Under the pieces are notes generated by a model. It saw only the letters and a program-made list of their open reading frames with translations. It did not search any database and had not been told where the DNA came from. A stretch of DNA of 64,000 nt from Streptococcus castoreus DSM 17536 (GTDB lineage: Bacteria > Bacillota > Bacilli > Lactobacillales > Streptococcaceae), in NCBI RefSeq assembly GCF_000425025.1, contig NZ_KE384294.1, forward strand, positions 102,902 to 166,901, given 5' to 3'. The position numbers and the translations under genes are program-made. This document shows, one piece after another, positions 54,553 through 63,302 of the stretch; position 1 is the stretch's first letter, and every line of letters starts with the position of its first letter.

Positions 54553-56016
54553 TTAAAACACAATTCCTTCTGGAATCCATGCTGAAATAGAAGCAGCCTC
54601 TACTTTGACATCCAACCAACCATCTTCTGTCACCGTCACTTTTTCTAAGCAATGTCCAAGGTAGTCCACAAAAGTTTGTCCTGCAAACGCTTTTCCAACT
54701 TCCACATGTTTCCACCCCTCATCTCCATTTGATAAGATAACTGCAAGAGGATAAGGATGCTCCTCATCTCCTAAGCACATCCAAGCAATACAGTTGGCAT
54801 GATCAAAATAATCAACTTGCTTACCATAAACCGTATGCTTTCTAAGCAATGCCATTTTATCAAGAACATCTTTGAAGCTTTCTTGTGCAAAATCACCGAA
54901 AATGCCATAATAATCCCCATAAAAAAGACAGGGATTCCCTTCTTGCCTTAACAGAATAAGACCATAAGCCAAGGGTTTGAACCACTCTTCAACAGTTGAT
55001 TCCAGAGCTTGCCCTCGCTGTGTATCATGATTTTCAACAAAGGTCACTGCAAAATCGGGCTTAATCGCCACTAAACTCCCCTCAAAAATACTAGTTAGGT
55101 CAAAATCACGACCTTGGTGACTGGCATTGAAAAAATTCATGTGAAGCCCAACATCAACCAAAGCAAATTGTTCATTCGTCGCTTCTAAATAAGCCTCCAT
55201 AGACTCCTGATCAGATTTCCAATATTCTCCAAAAACAACCAAGTCTGACTTGATCTTAGTGCGAATATCATTGACAAAAGTTTGAATAAAATAAGAATCA
55301 ATATGCTTAACCGCATCTAAGCGGAAACCTTCAATACCTGTTGTTTCAATAAACCATTTTGCCCAGTCGTTCAAATGCCGAATAACTTCTGGATGCTTAA
55401 AATCTAAATCATTATACATCAAATAATCAAAATTACCATTTTCATCATCAATCAAGTCATTATCAGCCCATCCTTTATTGTCACCTGTAATCATGTAAAT
55501 ACCGGTTTCATTGTGCTTGGCATCATAATCAAGACCGGTAAAATGATACCAATGCCACTTAAAATCATTGTAACAACCGTTTCTCCCAGGAAAGTCAAAC
55601 CCCGTCCAACCTTCAATATCATAAGGTTCTGTTAGAGCTTCCTGACGATTTTTAGGATTCATCTTGATAACAGAAAAACGCTCTTTATGATCTCCATTCG
55701 CCTTATGATTAAGAACAATATCCGCTAGAGGCTTAATACCCACCTCTTTTAAAGCCGCAATAAGGTCTAGGTAATCTTGCTTGCTTCCATATTTTGTGAT
55801 CACCGTACCATTCTGATCAAATTCACCCAAGTCAAATAAATCGTAGATACCATAGCCGACATCATTGACCCCTGTTCCTTTAAAAGCAGGGGGAAGCCAT
55901 ACCTGACTGACCCCTAATTCTTGTAATTGAAAAATACGATCCTTTAATGTCTTCCAGTGATTACCATCTGCAGGAAGATACCATTCAAAGGCTTGCATTA
56001 TTAGCTGATTTGTCAT
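54553..56016 (-). CDS. Cytoplasmic alpha-amylase (GH13)
   Basis: This 487-residue GH13 enzyme has the catalytic triad visible in order: nucleophile Asp in EGFRLDAVKHI, acid/base Glu in VVFGEYWKS, and Asp in VTFVENHDTQRGQ. There is no signal peptide, so it should act on internal alpha-glucans or imported maltodextrins. ATG 56016 (MTNQLIMQAFEWYLP) follows AGGAG; longer frames lack a site. It lies 145 bases after ccpA with a hairpin in between, so it may get read-through from ccpA as well as its own promoter. Confidence 0.92.
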   Translation of the reverse strand: MTNQLIMQAFEWYLPADGNHWKTLKDRIFQLQELGVSQVWLPPAFKGTGVNDVGYGIYDLFDLGEFDQNGTVITKYGSKQDYLDLIAALKEVGIKPLADIVLNHKANGDHKERFSVIKMNPKNRQEALTEPYDIEGWTGFDFPGRNGCYNDFKWHWYHFTGLDYDAKHNETGIYMITGDNKGWADNDLIDDENGNFDYLMYNDLDFKHPEVIRHLNDWAKWFIETTGIEGFRLDAVKHIDSYFIQTFVNDIRTKIKSDLVVFGEYWKSDQESMEAYLEATNEQFALVDVGLHMNFFNASHQGRDFDLTSIFEGSLVAIKPDFAVTFVENHDTQRGQALESTVEEWFKPLAYGLILLRQEGNPCLFYGDYYGIFGDFAQESFKDVLDKMALLRKHTVYGKQVDYFDHANCIAWMCLGDEEHPYPLAVILSNGDEGWKHVEVGKAFAGQTFVDYLGHCLEKVTVTEDGWLDVKVEAASISAWIPEGIVF

Positions 56017-56031
56017 TACTTTTCTCCTAAA

Positions 56032-56061
56032 AGAGGCTGAGAGAAAATCTCCCAAGCCTCT
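56032..56061 (-). terminator. Hairpin between ccpA and amylase
   Basis: On the minus strand AGAGGCTTGGGAGA pairs with TCTCTCAGCCTCT (one bulge), followed by only TTTTAGG. The amylase ribosome site starts at the end of this hairpin, so it is either a weak ccpA terminator or a leader structure affecting amylase. Confidence 0.55.
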
Positions 56062-56160
56062 ACTTATTTTTTAGCATAACAAGACATTCTAACCATTTCA
56101 AACGACTAGCCGTAACTACATAAACTATCTAGGCATCTTTTTTTAGAAAATTATAAGGTG

Positions 56161-57165
56161 TTATTGCTTAGTTGTCCCACGTCTTTTGATACCGTGGTTC
56201 AAAAGAATTTCTTTTTCTTCCAATTCTTCCTTATTCATGATTTTAGTCAACATACGCATGCTCACAGCCCCCAAATCATAGATCGGTTGACTGATTGAAC
56301 TCAAGTTTGGACGTGTATATTGAACCACCGGTGAATCATTGCTCGTGATAATTTCAAAGTCTTCTGGCACACGTTTGCCAGCTTCAAATAAACCATTTAA
56401 AAGTCCGGCTGCCAACTCATCTTCTGCAACGTAAGCTGCCGTTGCTCCTGAATTGATAACACGTTGTGCCAACTCAAATCCTTCTTTATAAGAATAATTC
56501 GCTTCAAAAACAAGCCCCTCTTTGAAATCAAGCTCGTTGCTCTTCAAGCCTTCCTTATAACCAACCAAACGCACCTTACCATTGATGTCATCAATGAGTG
56601 GTCCTGAAACAAAAGCAATACTCTTATGGGTCTCAGCCAAAATATCAACAACATTTGATACCGCTGCTTTATAGTCAATGTTAACACTCGGTAATTGATG
56701 CTCTAGATCCACTGTACCTGCCAAAACAATTGGTGTGCGTGATCGTGAAAATTCAGCACGAATTTTTTCAGTTAAGTGATGCCCCATAAAAATAATGCCA
56801 TCAACCTGTTTGGCAAAGAGGGTATTGACAACGTTTACCTCCTTGTCATCATCCTCATCACTAGAGGCAAGGACAATATTATATTTGTACATCGCTGCAA
56901 TATCATCAATCCCTTTTGCTAAGATGGAAAAATAACTATTTGCAATATTAGGGATAACAACACCAACAGTCGTTGTTTTTTTGCTAGCAAGACCACGAGC
57001 AACAGCATTGGGACGATAATCTAGGCGATCAATGACTTCTAAAACTTTCTTACGCGTGTTTTCCTTAACGTTTTTGTTGCCATTAACCACACGACTGACA
57101 GTCGCCATAGAAACACCAGCTTCACGAGCAACATCATAAATCGTGATAGTATCATCTGTATTCAT
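56161..57165 (-). CDS. ccpA: Catabolite control protein A
   Basis: This 334-residue LacI-family regulator binds HPr-Ser46-P and cre sites to control carbon catabolism. The helix-turn-helix is TIYDVAREAGVSMATVSRVV, the hinge is YRPNAVARGLASKKTTTVGV, and the HPr-contact region near SVNIDYKAAV is typical. Divergent from pepQ. Its own promoter has a cre-like site over the -35. Likely targets in this window are the PTS-ugl operon and dhaKLM. In pyogenic streptococci CcpA also affects virulence genes. Confidence 0.97.
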   Translation of the reverse strand: MNTDDTITIYDVAREAGVSMATVSRVVNGNKNVKENTRKKVLEVIDRLDYRPNAVARGLASKKTTTVGVVIPNIANSYFSILAKGIDDIAAMYKYNIVLASSDEDDDKEVNVVNTLFAKQVDGIIFMGHHLTEKIRAEFSRSRTPIVLAGTVDLEHQLPSVNIDYKAAVSNVVDILAETHKSIAFVSGPLIDDINGKVRLVGYKEGLKSNELDFKEGLVFEANYSYKEGFELAQRVINSGATAAYVAEDELAAGLLNGLFEAGKRVPEDFEIITSNDSPVVQYTRPNLSSISQPIYDLGAVSMRMLTKIMNKEELEEKEILLNHGIKRRGTTKQ

Positions 57166-57208
57166 TCTTTATCTTCCTTTCTATTTGAAAATTACGCTTT
57201 CAAAAAAT

Positions 57209-57237
57209 ATTTTAGCATGATTTGTAACCACTTTCAA
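57209..57237 (-). promoter_or_regulatory. ccpA promoter with overlapping cre-like site
   Basis: On the minus strand TTGAAA (57232-57237), a 17-base spacer and TAAAAT (57209-57214, preceded by TGC). The sequence TGTAACCACTTTCA at 57223-57236 on the plus strand fits the cre consensus with one mismatch and overlaps the -35, so autoregulation and pepQ control are possible. Confidence 0.65.
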
Positions 57238-57338
57238 GTATTAACGGGTGATTTTTGAAAAAGTTTTCAAAAGTTGGCTCAAAGCTTGATTTTTTAAGCA
57301 TTTTTTGGAAAAATAGTAGGCAGAAAGAAGGTTTTACC

Positions 57339-58424
57339 ATGACAAAATTAGACCAAATACGTTTGTATCTTGACCAAAAGGGAGCTGAGTTGGCTATTTT
57401 TTCAGATCCCGTTACAATCAATTACCTAACAGGTTTTTTCTGTGATCCTCATGAAAGACAGCTTTTCTTATTTGTCTACCATGACTTGACTCCGGTTCTT
57501 TTTGTACCAGCTCTAGAAGTGGCAAGAGCTAGCCAAGTAGTTGACTTTCCAGTTTTTGGCTATGTTGACTCTGAAAATCCTTGGAAAAAAATCAAAACCA
57601 TTTTACCAAATACCGCCGCTAAAACCATTTATGCTGAATTCGATCACTTAAATGTCAGCAAATTCCAAGGCTTACAAAGTGTCTTTTCAGGACAATTTAA
57701 CAATTTAACACCTTATGTCCAAGAGATGCGTCTCATTAAATCAGCTGATGAAATTGACAAAATGAAAATCGCAGGACAATTCGCTGACAAGGCAGTCCGG
57801 GTTGGTTTTGACAATATCTCACTAAAAGTTACGGAAACAGACATCATTGCCCAAATTGAATTTGAAATGAAAAAACAAGGCATTAATAAAATGAGTTTTG
57901 ACACCATGGTCCTAACAGGTACTAATGCTGCCAATCCGCATGGTATTCCCGGTACCAATAAAATTGAAAATAATGCCCTACTTCTCTTTGATTTAGGGGT
58001 TGAAACCTTGGGCTACACCAGTGATATGACAAGAACTGTCGCTGTTGGAAAACCAGACCCATTCAAAATGGATATTTATAACCTTTGTTTAGAAGCACAG
58101 CAAACAGCTCTTGATGTTATCAAGCCAGGCATTACCGCAGCTCAAGTTGATGATGCCGCTCGCCAAGTCATCGAAAAAGCAGGCTACGGTGACTATTTCA
58201 ACCACCGTTTAGGACACGGTATCGGCATGGATGTGCATGAATTTCCATCTATCATGGCTGGCAATGACTTGATTCTTGAAGAAGGCATGTGCTTCTCTGT
58301 TGAACCTGGTATTTACATCCCAGGCAAGGTCGGTGTCCGTATCGAAGACTGTGGTCACGTCACTAAAGACGGTTTTGAAGTCTTTACCCATACGCCAAAA
58401 GAATTGCTTTATTTTGAAGGGTAA
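57339..58424 (+). CDS. pepQ: Xaa-Pro dipeptidase PepQ
   Basis: This 361-residue M24B metallopeptidase cleaves X-Pro dipeptides. The pita-bread fold metal ligands are visible: Asp in LLFDLGVET, Asp in YTSDMTRTVAVG, His in RLGHGIGMDVHEFPS, Glu in FSVEPGIYIPG and Glu in VRIEDCGHV. ATG 57339 (MTKLDQIRLYLDQ) follows AAAGAAGG; the upstream in-frame start would begin in the promoter region. It is divergent from ccpA, the arrangement seen in many lactic acid bacteria. Confidence 0.95.
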   Translation: MTKLDQIRLYLDQKGAELAIFSDPVTINYLTGFFCDPHERQLFLFVYHDLTPVLFVPALEVARASQVVDFPVFGYVDSENPWKKIKTILPNTAAKTIYAEFDHLNVSKFQGLQSVFSGQFNNLTPYVQEMRLIKSADEIDKMKIAGQFADKAVRVGFDNISLKVTETDIIAQIEFEMKKQGINKMSFDTMVLTGTNAANPHGIPGTNKIENNALLLFDLGVETLGYTSDMTRTVAVGKPDPFKMDIYNLCLEAQQTALDVIKPGITAAQVDDAARQVIEKAGYGDYFNHRLGHGIGMDVHEFPSIMAGNDLILEEGMCFSVEPGIYIPGKVGVRIEDCGHVTKDGFEVFTHTPKELLYFEG

Positions 58425-58459
58425 CTTGTCACAATAACTGAAATTACTCTTTCCTAAAT

Positions 58460-58675
58460 GGACCGCTCCCTCGAGATAAAAAATCTAACAATTGGTGAAC
58501 TTAGTACAATATCGTTGACACAAAACCAAGTGAAAACGAGGAAATTATTATGCCAAGAAAAGTATCTGATAAAACGTTCAAACTATCTGCTGTTAAATTT
58601 GCGAAAACCTCGCCAAGAGGTTATTTCATTTTTCAAATAAACCCACCGTTTTGCAGCACTGTGCCTCAGAGGTAA
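58460..58675 (+). mobile_element. Scar of an IS3-family element
   Basis: A 41-codon frame (58550-58675) starts MPRKVSDKTFKLSAVKFA, the N-terminus of an IS3-family OrfA, after which the sequence loses similarity and stops. A TGGACCGCTCCC sequence upstream (from 58460) looks like an IS end. The rest of the transposase and the right end are missing, so the element is dead. The subgroup cannot be set from so little sequence. Confidence 0.55.
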
Positions 58676-58707
58676 CTAACTTTTTCGTTTCCATTAAATA
58701 GTGAATT

Positions 58708-58713
58708 GTGTTA
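58708..58713 (+). promoter_or_regulatory. Extended -10 of the GT2 gene
   Basis: TGTTACAAT with the box at about 58708-58713, about 35 bases before the ATG. Confidence 0.5.
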
Positions 58714-58747
58714 CAATTTGCCAAAGACCCGTTTGAAAGAGAAGCCT

Positions 58748-59674
58748 ATGACACTACTATCTGTAATTGTTCCTTGTTTCAATGAGGAAAAAAACATCCT
58801 TCCTTATTTCGAAGAAATGCGTCAACTTGAAGTCTCTATGACAAGCCAACTAGCATTTGAATACCTTTTTATTGATGATGGTTCCAAGGATCGAACATTG
58901 CCTATTTTACGTGACTTGGCTACTCGTTTCCCAAATGTTCACTACCTGTCTTTTTCACGCCATTTTGGCAAAGAAGCTGGCTTATTGGCAGGCTTAGAAG
59001 AGGCAAAAGGCAATTACATCACTGTTATGGATGTGGATTTGCAAGATCCGCCTGAGCTGCTACCTCTGATGTACACCAAATTGAATGATGGCTATGATGT
59101 GGTGGCAACCAGACGTCAAAACCGTCAAGGAGAACCTATTCTTCGCTCTATTTTTTCAAGATTGTTTTATGCCCTTGTTAAGCGGGTGTCTGATACGGAA
59201 ATGGTAGATGGTGTGCGTGATTATCGATTGATGACCAGACAGGTGGTCGATAGTATTCTCGAACTAGGGGAAGTTAATCGTTTTTCAAAAGGCATTTTTT
59301 CTTGGGTCGGTTATCGCGTAGCCTATATAAGCTTTGATAATCGCAAACGTCAACATGGAAAAAGTAGTTGGAATTTTTGGAGCCTTTTCAACTATTCTTT
59401 GGATGGTTTTATCAATTTTTCTGAAATGCCTCTAACTATCGCTACTTGGACGGGAACCCTTAGCTTTTTAGTTTCAATTCTTGCTATCTTTTTTATCGTG
59501 ATTCGAAAATTACTCTTTGGAGATCCTGTCTCTGGCTGGGCAAGCACCGTCTCCATTATTCTCTTTATGGGGGGAATTCAACTTTTCTGCATGGGGATTA
59601 TCGGAAAATACATTTCAAAAATCTTCCTCGAAACCAAAAAAAGACCCGTTTATATTATCAAAGAAAAACAATAA
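58748..59674 (+). CDS. GtrB/DPM1-like family 2 glycosyltransferase
   Basis: This 308-residue GT2 enzyme has the VIVPCFNEEKN start, acceptor Asp motifs YLFIDDGSKDRT and VMDVDLQDPPEL, and two C-terminal membrane segments (about 225-250 and 262-285). This is the layout of polyprenyl-phosphate glucosyltransferases such as GtrB, which make undecaprenyl-P-glucose for side-chain decoration. ATG 58748 (MTLLSVIVP) follows AAAGAGAAG. The acceptor glycan is not known from the window. Confidence 0.88.
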   Translation: MTLLSVIVPCFNEEKNILPYFEEMRQLEVSMTSQLAFEYLFIDDGSKDRTLPILRDLATRFPNVHYLSFSRHFGKEAGLLAGLEEAKGNYITVMDVDLQDPPELLPLMYTKLNDGYDVVATRRQNRQGEPILRSIFSRLFYALVKRVSDTEMVDGVRDYRLMTRQVVDSILELGEVNRFSKGIFSWVGYRVAYISFDNRKRQHGKSSWNFWSLFNYSLDGFINFSEMPLTIATWTGTLSFLVSILAIFFIVIRKLLFGDPVSGWASTVSIILFMGGIQLFCMGIIGKYISKIFLETKKRPVYIIKEKQ

Positions 59675-59675
59675 C

Positions 59676-59716
59676 AATCTAAAAAGGAGTGGGAAAACCC
59701 TACTCCTTTTTAGATT
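59676..59716. terminator. Strong terminator after the GT2 gene
   Basis: AATCTAAAAAGGAGTGGG pairs with CCCTACTCCTTTTTAGATT (one G-U), a stem of about 18 bases with A/T flanks. Confidence 0.92.
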
Positions 59717-59800
59717 TCTATAGACCAAGTCACTACTAATTGATGCCTTTAGCATCACTAAGCCTAAAATAACTTGGGAATCCTAATAACGTTTAACGGT

Positions 59801-59956
59801 TTAAAGAAAAAAAATACACAGCTGTTGCTTTATCAAGTATTTCATCCTAATCGCTTCACCTTTCTCAATATGCCAATGACAAAGATGCCATTCATAGGCT
59901 TGTTCTATCCCTTTCTTAGTGAGCAACCTTAGATATCTCAACAAACGCAAAATCAT
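59801..59956 (-). CDS. Hypothetical small open frame, doubtful
   Basis: A 51-codon frame (MILRLLRYLRLLTKKGIEQA, then YEWHLCHWHIEKGEAIRMKY) lies downstream of smpB on the same strand. It has an ATG but only a weak GGACGAG upstream. I do not recognise it; it may be a remnant of a longer gene. Confidence 0.25.
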   Translation of the reverse strand: MILRLLRYLRLLTKKGIEQAYEWHLCHWHIEKGEAIRMKYLIKQQLCIFFL

Positions 59957-59998
59957 CTCGTCCTGTTTTCTAAATGACTTACAAGAGATAAGACAATA

Positions 59999-60466
59999 CT
60001 AGCGGTGATTAATGCTTTTCATTACCCGTTTAATATCTCGATCCTGCTCACGTCGCTTAAGGGACTCACGCTTATCATAATCGTGTTTCCCTTTGGCAAG
60101 TCCAATCAAAACCTTAGCAAAGCCATCCTTGAGATATACTTTCAAAGGGACTAAAGTCATCCCAGTTCCTTTAAGTTCATTAGCCAGATGCTGAATCTCA
60201 CGTTTTTTGAGCAATAACTTACGCGTGCGCTCAGGATCGGTGTTCCAAATATTTCCCTGTTCAAAGGAAGCAATATGAACGTTGACCAACCAAGCTTCAT
60301 TGTTTTTAATTTGAGCAAAACCATCTTTGAGTTGAATACGAGCTGCTCGAACGCTTTTGATTTCTGTCCCGGTTAACACAAGTCCGGCTTCAACCGTTTC
60401 GACGATATGATAGTCATGTCTAGCTTTTTTATTCTGTGCTAGTAAGTTACCTTCGCCTTTTGCCAT
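59999..60466 (-). CDS. smpB: SsrA-binding protein SmpB
   Basis: This 155-residue oligonucleotide-binding-fold protein binds tmRNA and carries it to stalled ribosomes. It has [40 protein letters not shown] and the basic C-terminal tail [18 protein letters not shown], which occupies the empty mRNA channel. AAAAGGAG precedes the ATG. The tmRNA gene itself is not seen in this window. It follows rnr by 14 bases; RNase R works with tmRNA in removing faulty mRNAs. Confidence 0.96.
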   Translation of the reverse strand: MAKGEGNLLAQNKKARHDYHIVETVEAGLVLTGTEIKSVRAARIQLKDGFAQIKNNEAWLVNVHIASFEQGNIWNTDPERTRKLLLKKREIQHLANELKGTGMTLVPLKVYLKDGFAKVLIGLAKGKHDYDKRESLKRREQDRDIKRVMKSINHR

Positions 60467-60480
60467 GCTTAACTCCTTTT

Positions 60481-62784
60481 TTAATTTTTCTTTTTGCCTG
60501 TTCCCTTATAGAAAGGCTTTTTTGATTTTCGTTTAGGTTGGCATTTTGAATGAGTGGTTTCACTCTTACCCTTTGATGTGAAGTTAGCAGTCGGTTTCGC
60601 TTTTTGATGATAATTGACCTTATCACCTTTTGCCATTTTTTCAATCACATCATAGTCACTTGGTAAATATTCAAAATCAATGTCGCCAGTTTCCTTATCA
60701 GCCTTAATCAATTTGACACGGATAGACTGACCAACCTTAAAGACCTTACCTGATTTTTCCCCTTGCAGAGTCAAATTCCGCTCATTGTAATGGCAATACT
60801 CAGGGAAATTGGTAACGTGAATCAGCCCTTCAATGGTGTTTGGTAATGCCACAAACAGACCAAACTTCACCACGCTCGTCACAATACCATCAAAACTTTC
60901 TCCGACATATTCTGCCATGTATTCCGCTTTCTTCATGGCTTCTACGACCCGCTCAGCATCAATGGCGCAACGTTCTAATTGCGAAGAAGAAGTTGCTAAT
61001 TCTGGGATTATGCAAGCAAAATGGTCTATTTTTTCCTGACTTGGCTTTTGATACTCACGAATCATGCGATGGACCAATAAATCTGGGTAACGACGAATGG
61101 GACTCGTAAAGTGGGTATAATCACTTGCTGCTAGACCATAATGCCCATGATTATGTTCAGAATATCGTGCCTGCTGCATGGAACGTAAAAGCATCATATT
61201 GAGCACTTCTGCGCCTGGTTGCCCTTGCACTTTTGCCATAAAGATTTGAAGAGCCTCTTGGGAAATCTTATTTGCAGTTCCTTGAATTTGAATGCCAAAG
61301 ACATTCGCATAATCAATGAATTTTTGTAATTTTTCTGCCTTGGGTTCTTCGTGAATGCGATAAATAAAAGGCAACTTGGCTTTTGAAAAATGTTCAGCGA
61401 CACACTCATTTGCGGCTAACATAAAGGACTCAATCATCCGCTCTGCAATGCCACGCTGACGAAGGACAATATCTACTGGCATGCCTTTATCATTAACCAC
61501 AATCTTTGCTTCTTGCGTGTCAAAATTTAGGGCACCACGTTTCACGCGCATATTTTCCAAAATCCGATGCAACTCAACCATGAGCTTAACATCGGCAGCA
61601 ATTGGAGCAAACTGCTGAAGCGTTTCCTCGTCCTCTGAAATCATGTCATTAACCGCACTATAGGTCATTCTGAAAGTAGTATTTATCACTGATTGACAGA
61701 TTTGATAATGAACCACATGCCCTTGATGGTCAATCTCCATAAGGGCTGACTGTGTCAATCGATCAACATTTGGATTTAAGGAACAAATGCCATTTGACAA
61801 TCGCTCAGGCAACATAGGAACAACTCGGTCTGTAACATAAACCGAAGTTCCTCGTGCAACCGCTTCCTTATCTAGTGCTGATCCTTCCGTCACATAATAT
61901 GACACATCTGCAATATGCACACCAAGTTCGTAGTTCCCATTGGCTAATGGTTTGATATGGATAGCGTCATCCAAATCTTTCGCATCTGCCCCATCAATAG
62001 TAAAGGTGGTTTCTTTACGTAGGTCAACACGACCCATCAAATCCTTATCACTTGGCACTTCAGGAATCCCATTTGCCTCAGCCAAAACTTCTTCTGGAAA
62101 TTCTGAAACAATGTCCATAGATTCTAGGATTTCTAAGACATCAATTCCAACATCTCCTTGATGACCAACAATATCACGAACATTTCCTACGAAATAATCA
62201 TGACCACGGGTTGGGTATTTTTCAATAGCCACTTTAATAATTTCAGTACCATCTAAAAGAACAGGTTCTTTTTTGATATAAATCTTCTGTTGGATTTTTT
62301 GATTTTTAGACTTAATATAGCCGGCATAGTTTGGCTTGTCATCAGCCAAAACAAATTTACCGACTGCTGTTTTTAGAGAATGCTCAACAATCCCCACAAC
62401 ACGTGCTTCTGCCGCAGTACCTTTAAGACGATCAGCTGGCTTTTTGATGACCACTTCAACCGTATCACCATCAATAGCATAGCCGACATCATTTCGACCA
62501 ATAAACATATCGTCTTCGCTTTCATCGACAAATAAGAAACCAAAACCTGCTTTATTCGCACGAAAAACCCCTTGGACGGTTACTTCTTTCTTCTTTTTAC
62601 GTTCTTTTCTAAGTGCTAAACTACCATCACTTGAAAAACGTAGCATCCCTTGACTTTCCATTTTCGAAATGGTCTTTATAAGACTAGGAAACTTTTTTGC
62701 CCCAGCCATCTCTAAAGCTGAGGCCAAGTCATTCACGTTTGATCTGCCCTGCTCTTTAAGATAAGCAATAATATTTTCTTTCAT
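60481..62784 (-). CDS. rnr: Ribonuclease R
   Basis: This 767-residue 3'-5' exoribonuclease has an N-terminal helix-turn-helix, two cold-shock domains (about 70-240), the RNB catalytic domain with [14 protein letters not shown] and [10 protein letters not shown], an S1 domain (about 630-715) and a Lys-rich tail ([11 protein letters not shown]). It degrades structured RNA and cooperates with SmpB-tmRNA encoded next. The order secG-rnr-smpB is usual in streptococci. Confidence 0.96.
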   Translation of the reverse strand: MKENIIAYLKEQGRSNVNDLASALEMAGAKKFPSLIKTISKMESQGMLRFSSDGSLALRKERKKKKEVTVQGVFRANKAGFGFLFVDESEDDMFIGRNDVGYAIDGDTVEVVIKKPADRLKGTAAEARVVGIVEHSLKTAVGKFVLADDKPNYAGYIKSKNQKIQQKIYIKKEPVLLDGTEIIKVAIEKYPTRGHDYFVGNVRDIVGHQGDVGIDVLEILESMDIVSEFPEEVLAEANGIPEVPSDKDLMGRVDLRKETTFTIDGADAKDLDDAIHIKPLANGNYELGVHIADVSYYVTEGSALDKEAVARGTSVYVTDRVVPMLPERLSNGICSLNPNVDRLTQSALMEIDHQGHVVHYQICQSVINTTFRMTYSAVNDMISEDEETLQQFAPIAADVKLMVELHRILENMRVKRGALNFDTQEAKIVVNDKGMPVDIVLRQRGIAERMIESFMLAANECVAEHFSKAKLPFIYRIHEEPKAEKLQKFIDYANVFGIQIQGTANKISQEALQIFMAKVQGQPGAEVLNMMLLRSMQQARYSEHNHGHYGLAASDYTHFTSPIRRYPDLLVHRMIREYQKPSQEKIDHFACIIPELATSSSQLERCAIDAERVVEAMKKAEYMAEYVGESFDGIVTSVVKFGLFVALPNTIEGLIHVTNFPEYCHYNERNLTLQGEKSGKVFKVGQSIRVKLIKADKETGDIDFEYLPSDYDVIEKMAKGDKVNYHQKAKPTANFTSKGKSETTHSKCQPKRKSKKPFYKGTGKKKN

Positions 62785-62834
62785 TTTACCTAATTTCTAT
62801 TAAACTAAACTGTTTCTAGCCATCTATTTACTGA

Positions 62835-62869
62835 TAAAAAAATGAGCTAGACTAACTCTGTCAAGCTCA
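62835..62869 (-). terminator. Probable terminator or attenuator after secG
   Basis: On the minus strand TGAGCT pairs with AGCTCA around a loop of about 15 bases, followed by a run of 7 T. Some read-through into rnr is likely given the conserved order. Confidence 0.6.
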
Positions 62870-62873
62870 CTCC

Positions 62874-63110
62874 TTATTTACTTGATAAAACGGCAAGCAC
62901 TAACGCAATTGCTAGCCAGAAAAATACTAGAACTGCTGTAAACCGTTGCATGAATGCTTCAAAACCACGAGCTTTTGTACGTTCAAACAAGGCTTCTGAA
63001 CCGCTGCTATCAAAAACATTGCTACTTGGATTTTTTTGAGGTTGCATAAAGATAGCAATCACAAGCAATACCGATAATACTAGCAATACTGTCAGTAGTA
63101 AGTTGTACAT
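62874..63110 (-). CDS. secG: Protein translocase subunit SecG
   Basis: This 78-residue protein has two membrane segments (about 2-21 and 54-76) with the SecG loop PQKNPSSNVFDSSGSEALFE between them. It is part of the SecYEG channel for protein export. GGAGG precedes the ATG. It sits between rpmG and rnr on the same strand. Confidence 0.95.
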   Translation of the reverse strand: MYNLLLTVLLVLSVLLVIAIFMQPQKNPSSNVFDSSGSEALFERTKARGFEAFMQRFTAVLVFFWLAIALVLAVLSSK

Positions 63111-63155
63111 GTTATTTCCTCCACTATTGTCTTGACCATTCTAACATAAATCATA

Positions 63156-63302
63156 TCAAGATTCAACATGTAGGGTCACTTTTCTCTCTTTCGGGCAGTA
63201 CTTAGGAACTTTGATTTTTTCCGGATGACTGCTTTTATTTTTACTGGTCAAATAATTCTTACTGCCACACTGGCTACATTCTAAATTAATTTTTACTCTC
63301 AC
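63156..63302 (-). CDS. rpmG: 50S ribosomal protein L33
   Basis: This 48-residue L33 starts at GTG 63302, which overlaps the stop of the upstream MFS gene (GTGA). The product starts [20 protein letters not shown] and ends [15 protein letters not shown]. Three of the four zinc Cys are present (CSQC and YCP), while the fourth position is Glu (CPKE), so a full zinc ribbon is unlikely. Streptococci usually have several L33 paralogues. Coupling to the MFS gene is implied by the overlap. Confidence 0.88.
   Translation of the reverse strand: MRVKINLECSQCGSKNYLTSKNKSSHPEKIKVPKYCPKERKVTLHVES

Noticed and set aside
57190..57205. Second cre at the ccpA leader (TGAAAGCGTAATTT)
   Set aside because: The left half matches but the right half misses three consensus positions.
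58425..58747. Intact IS element
   Set aside because: Only an OrfA start and one possible end are present; no OrfB, no second end.
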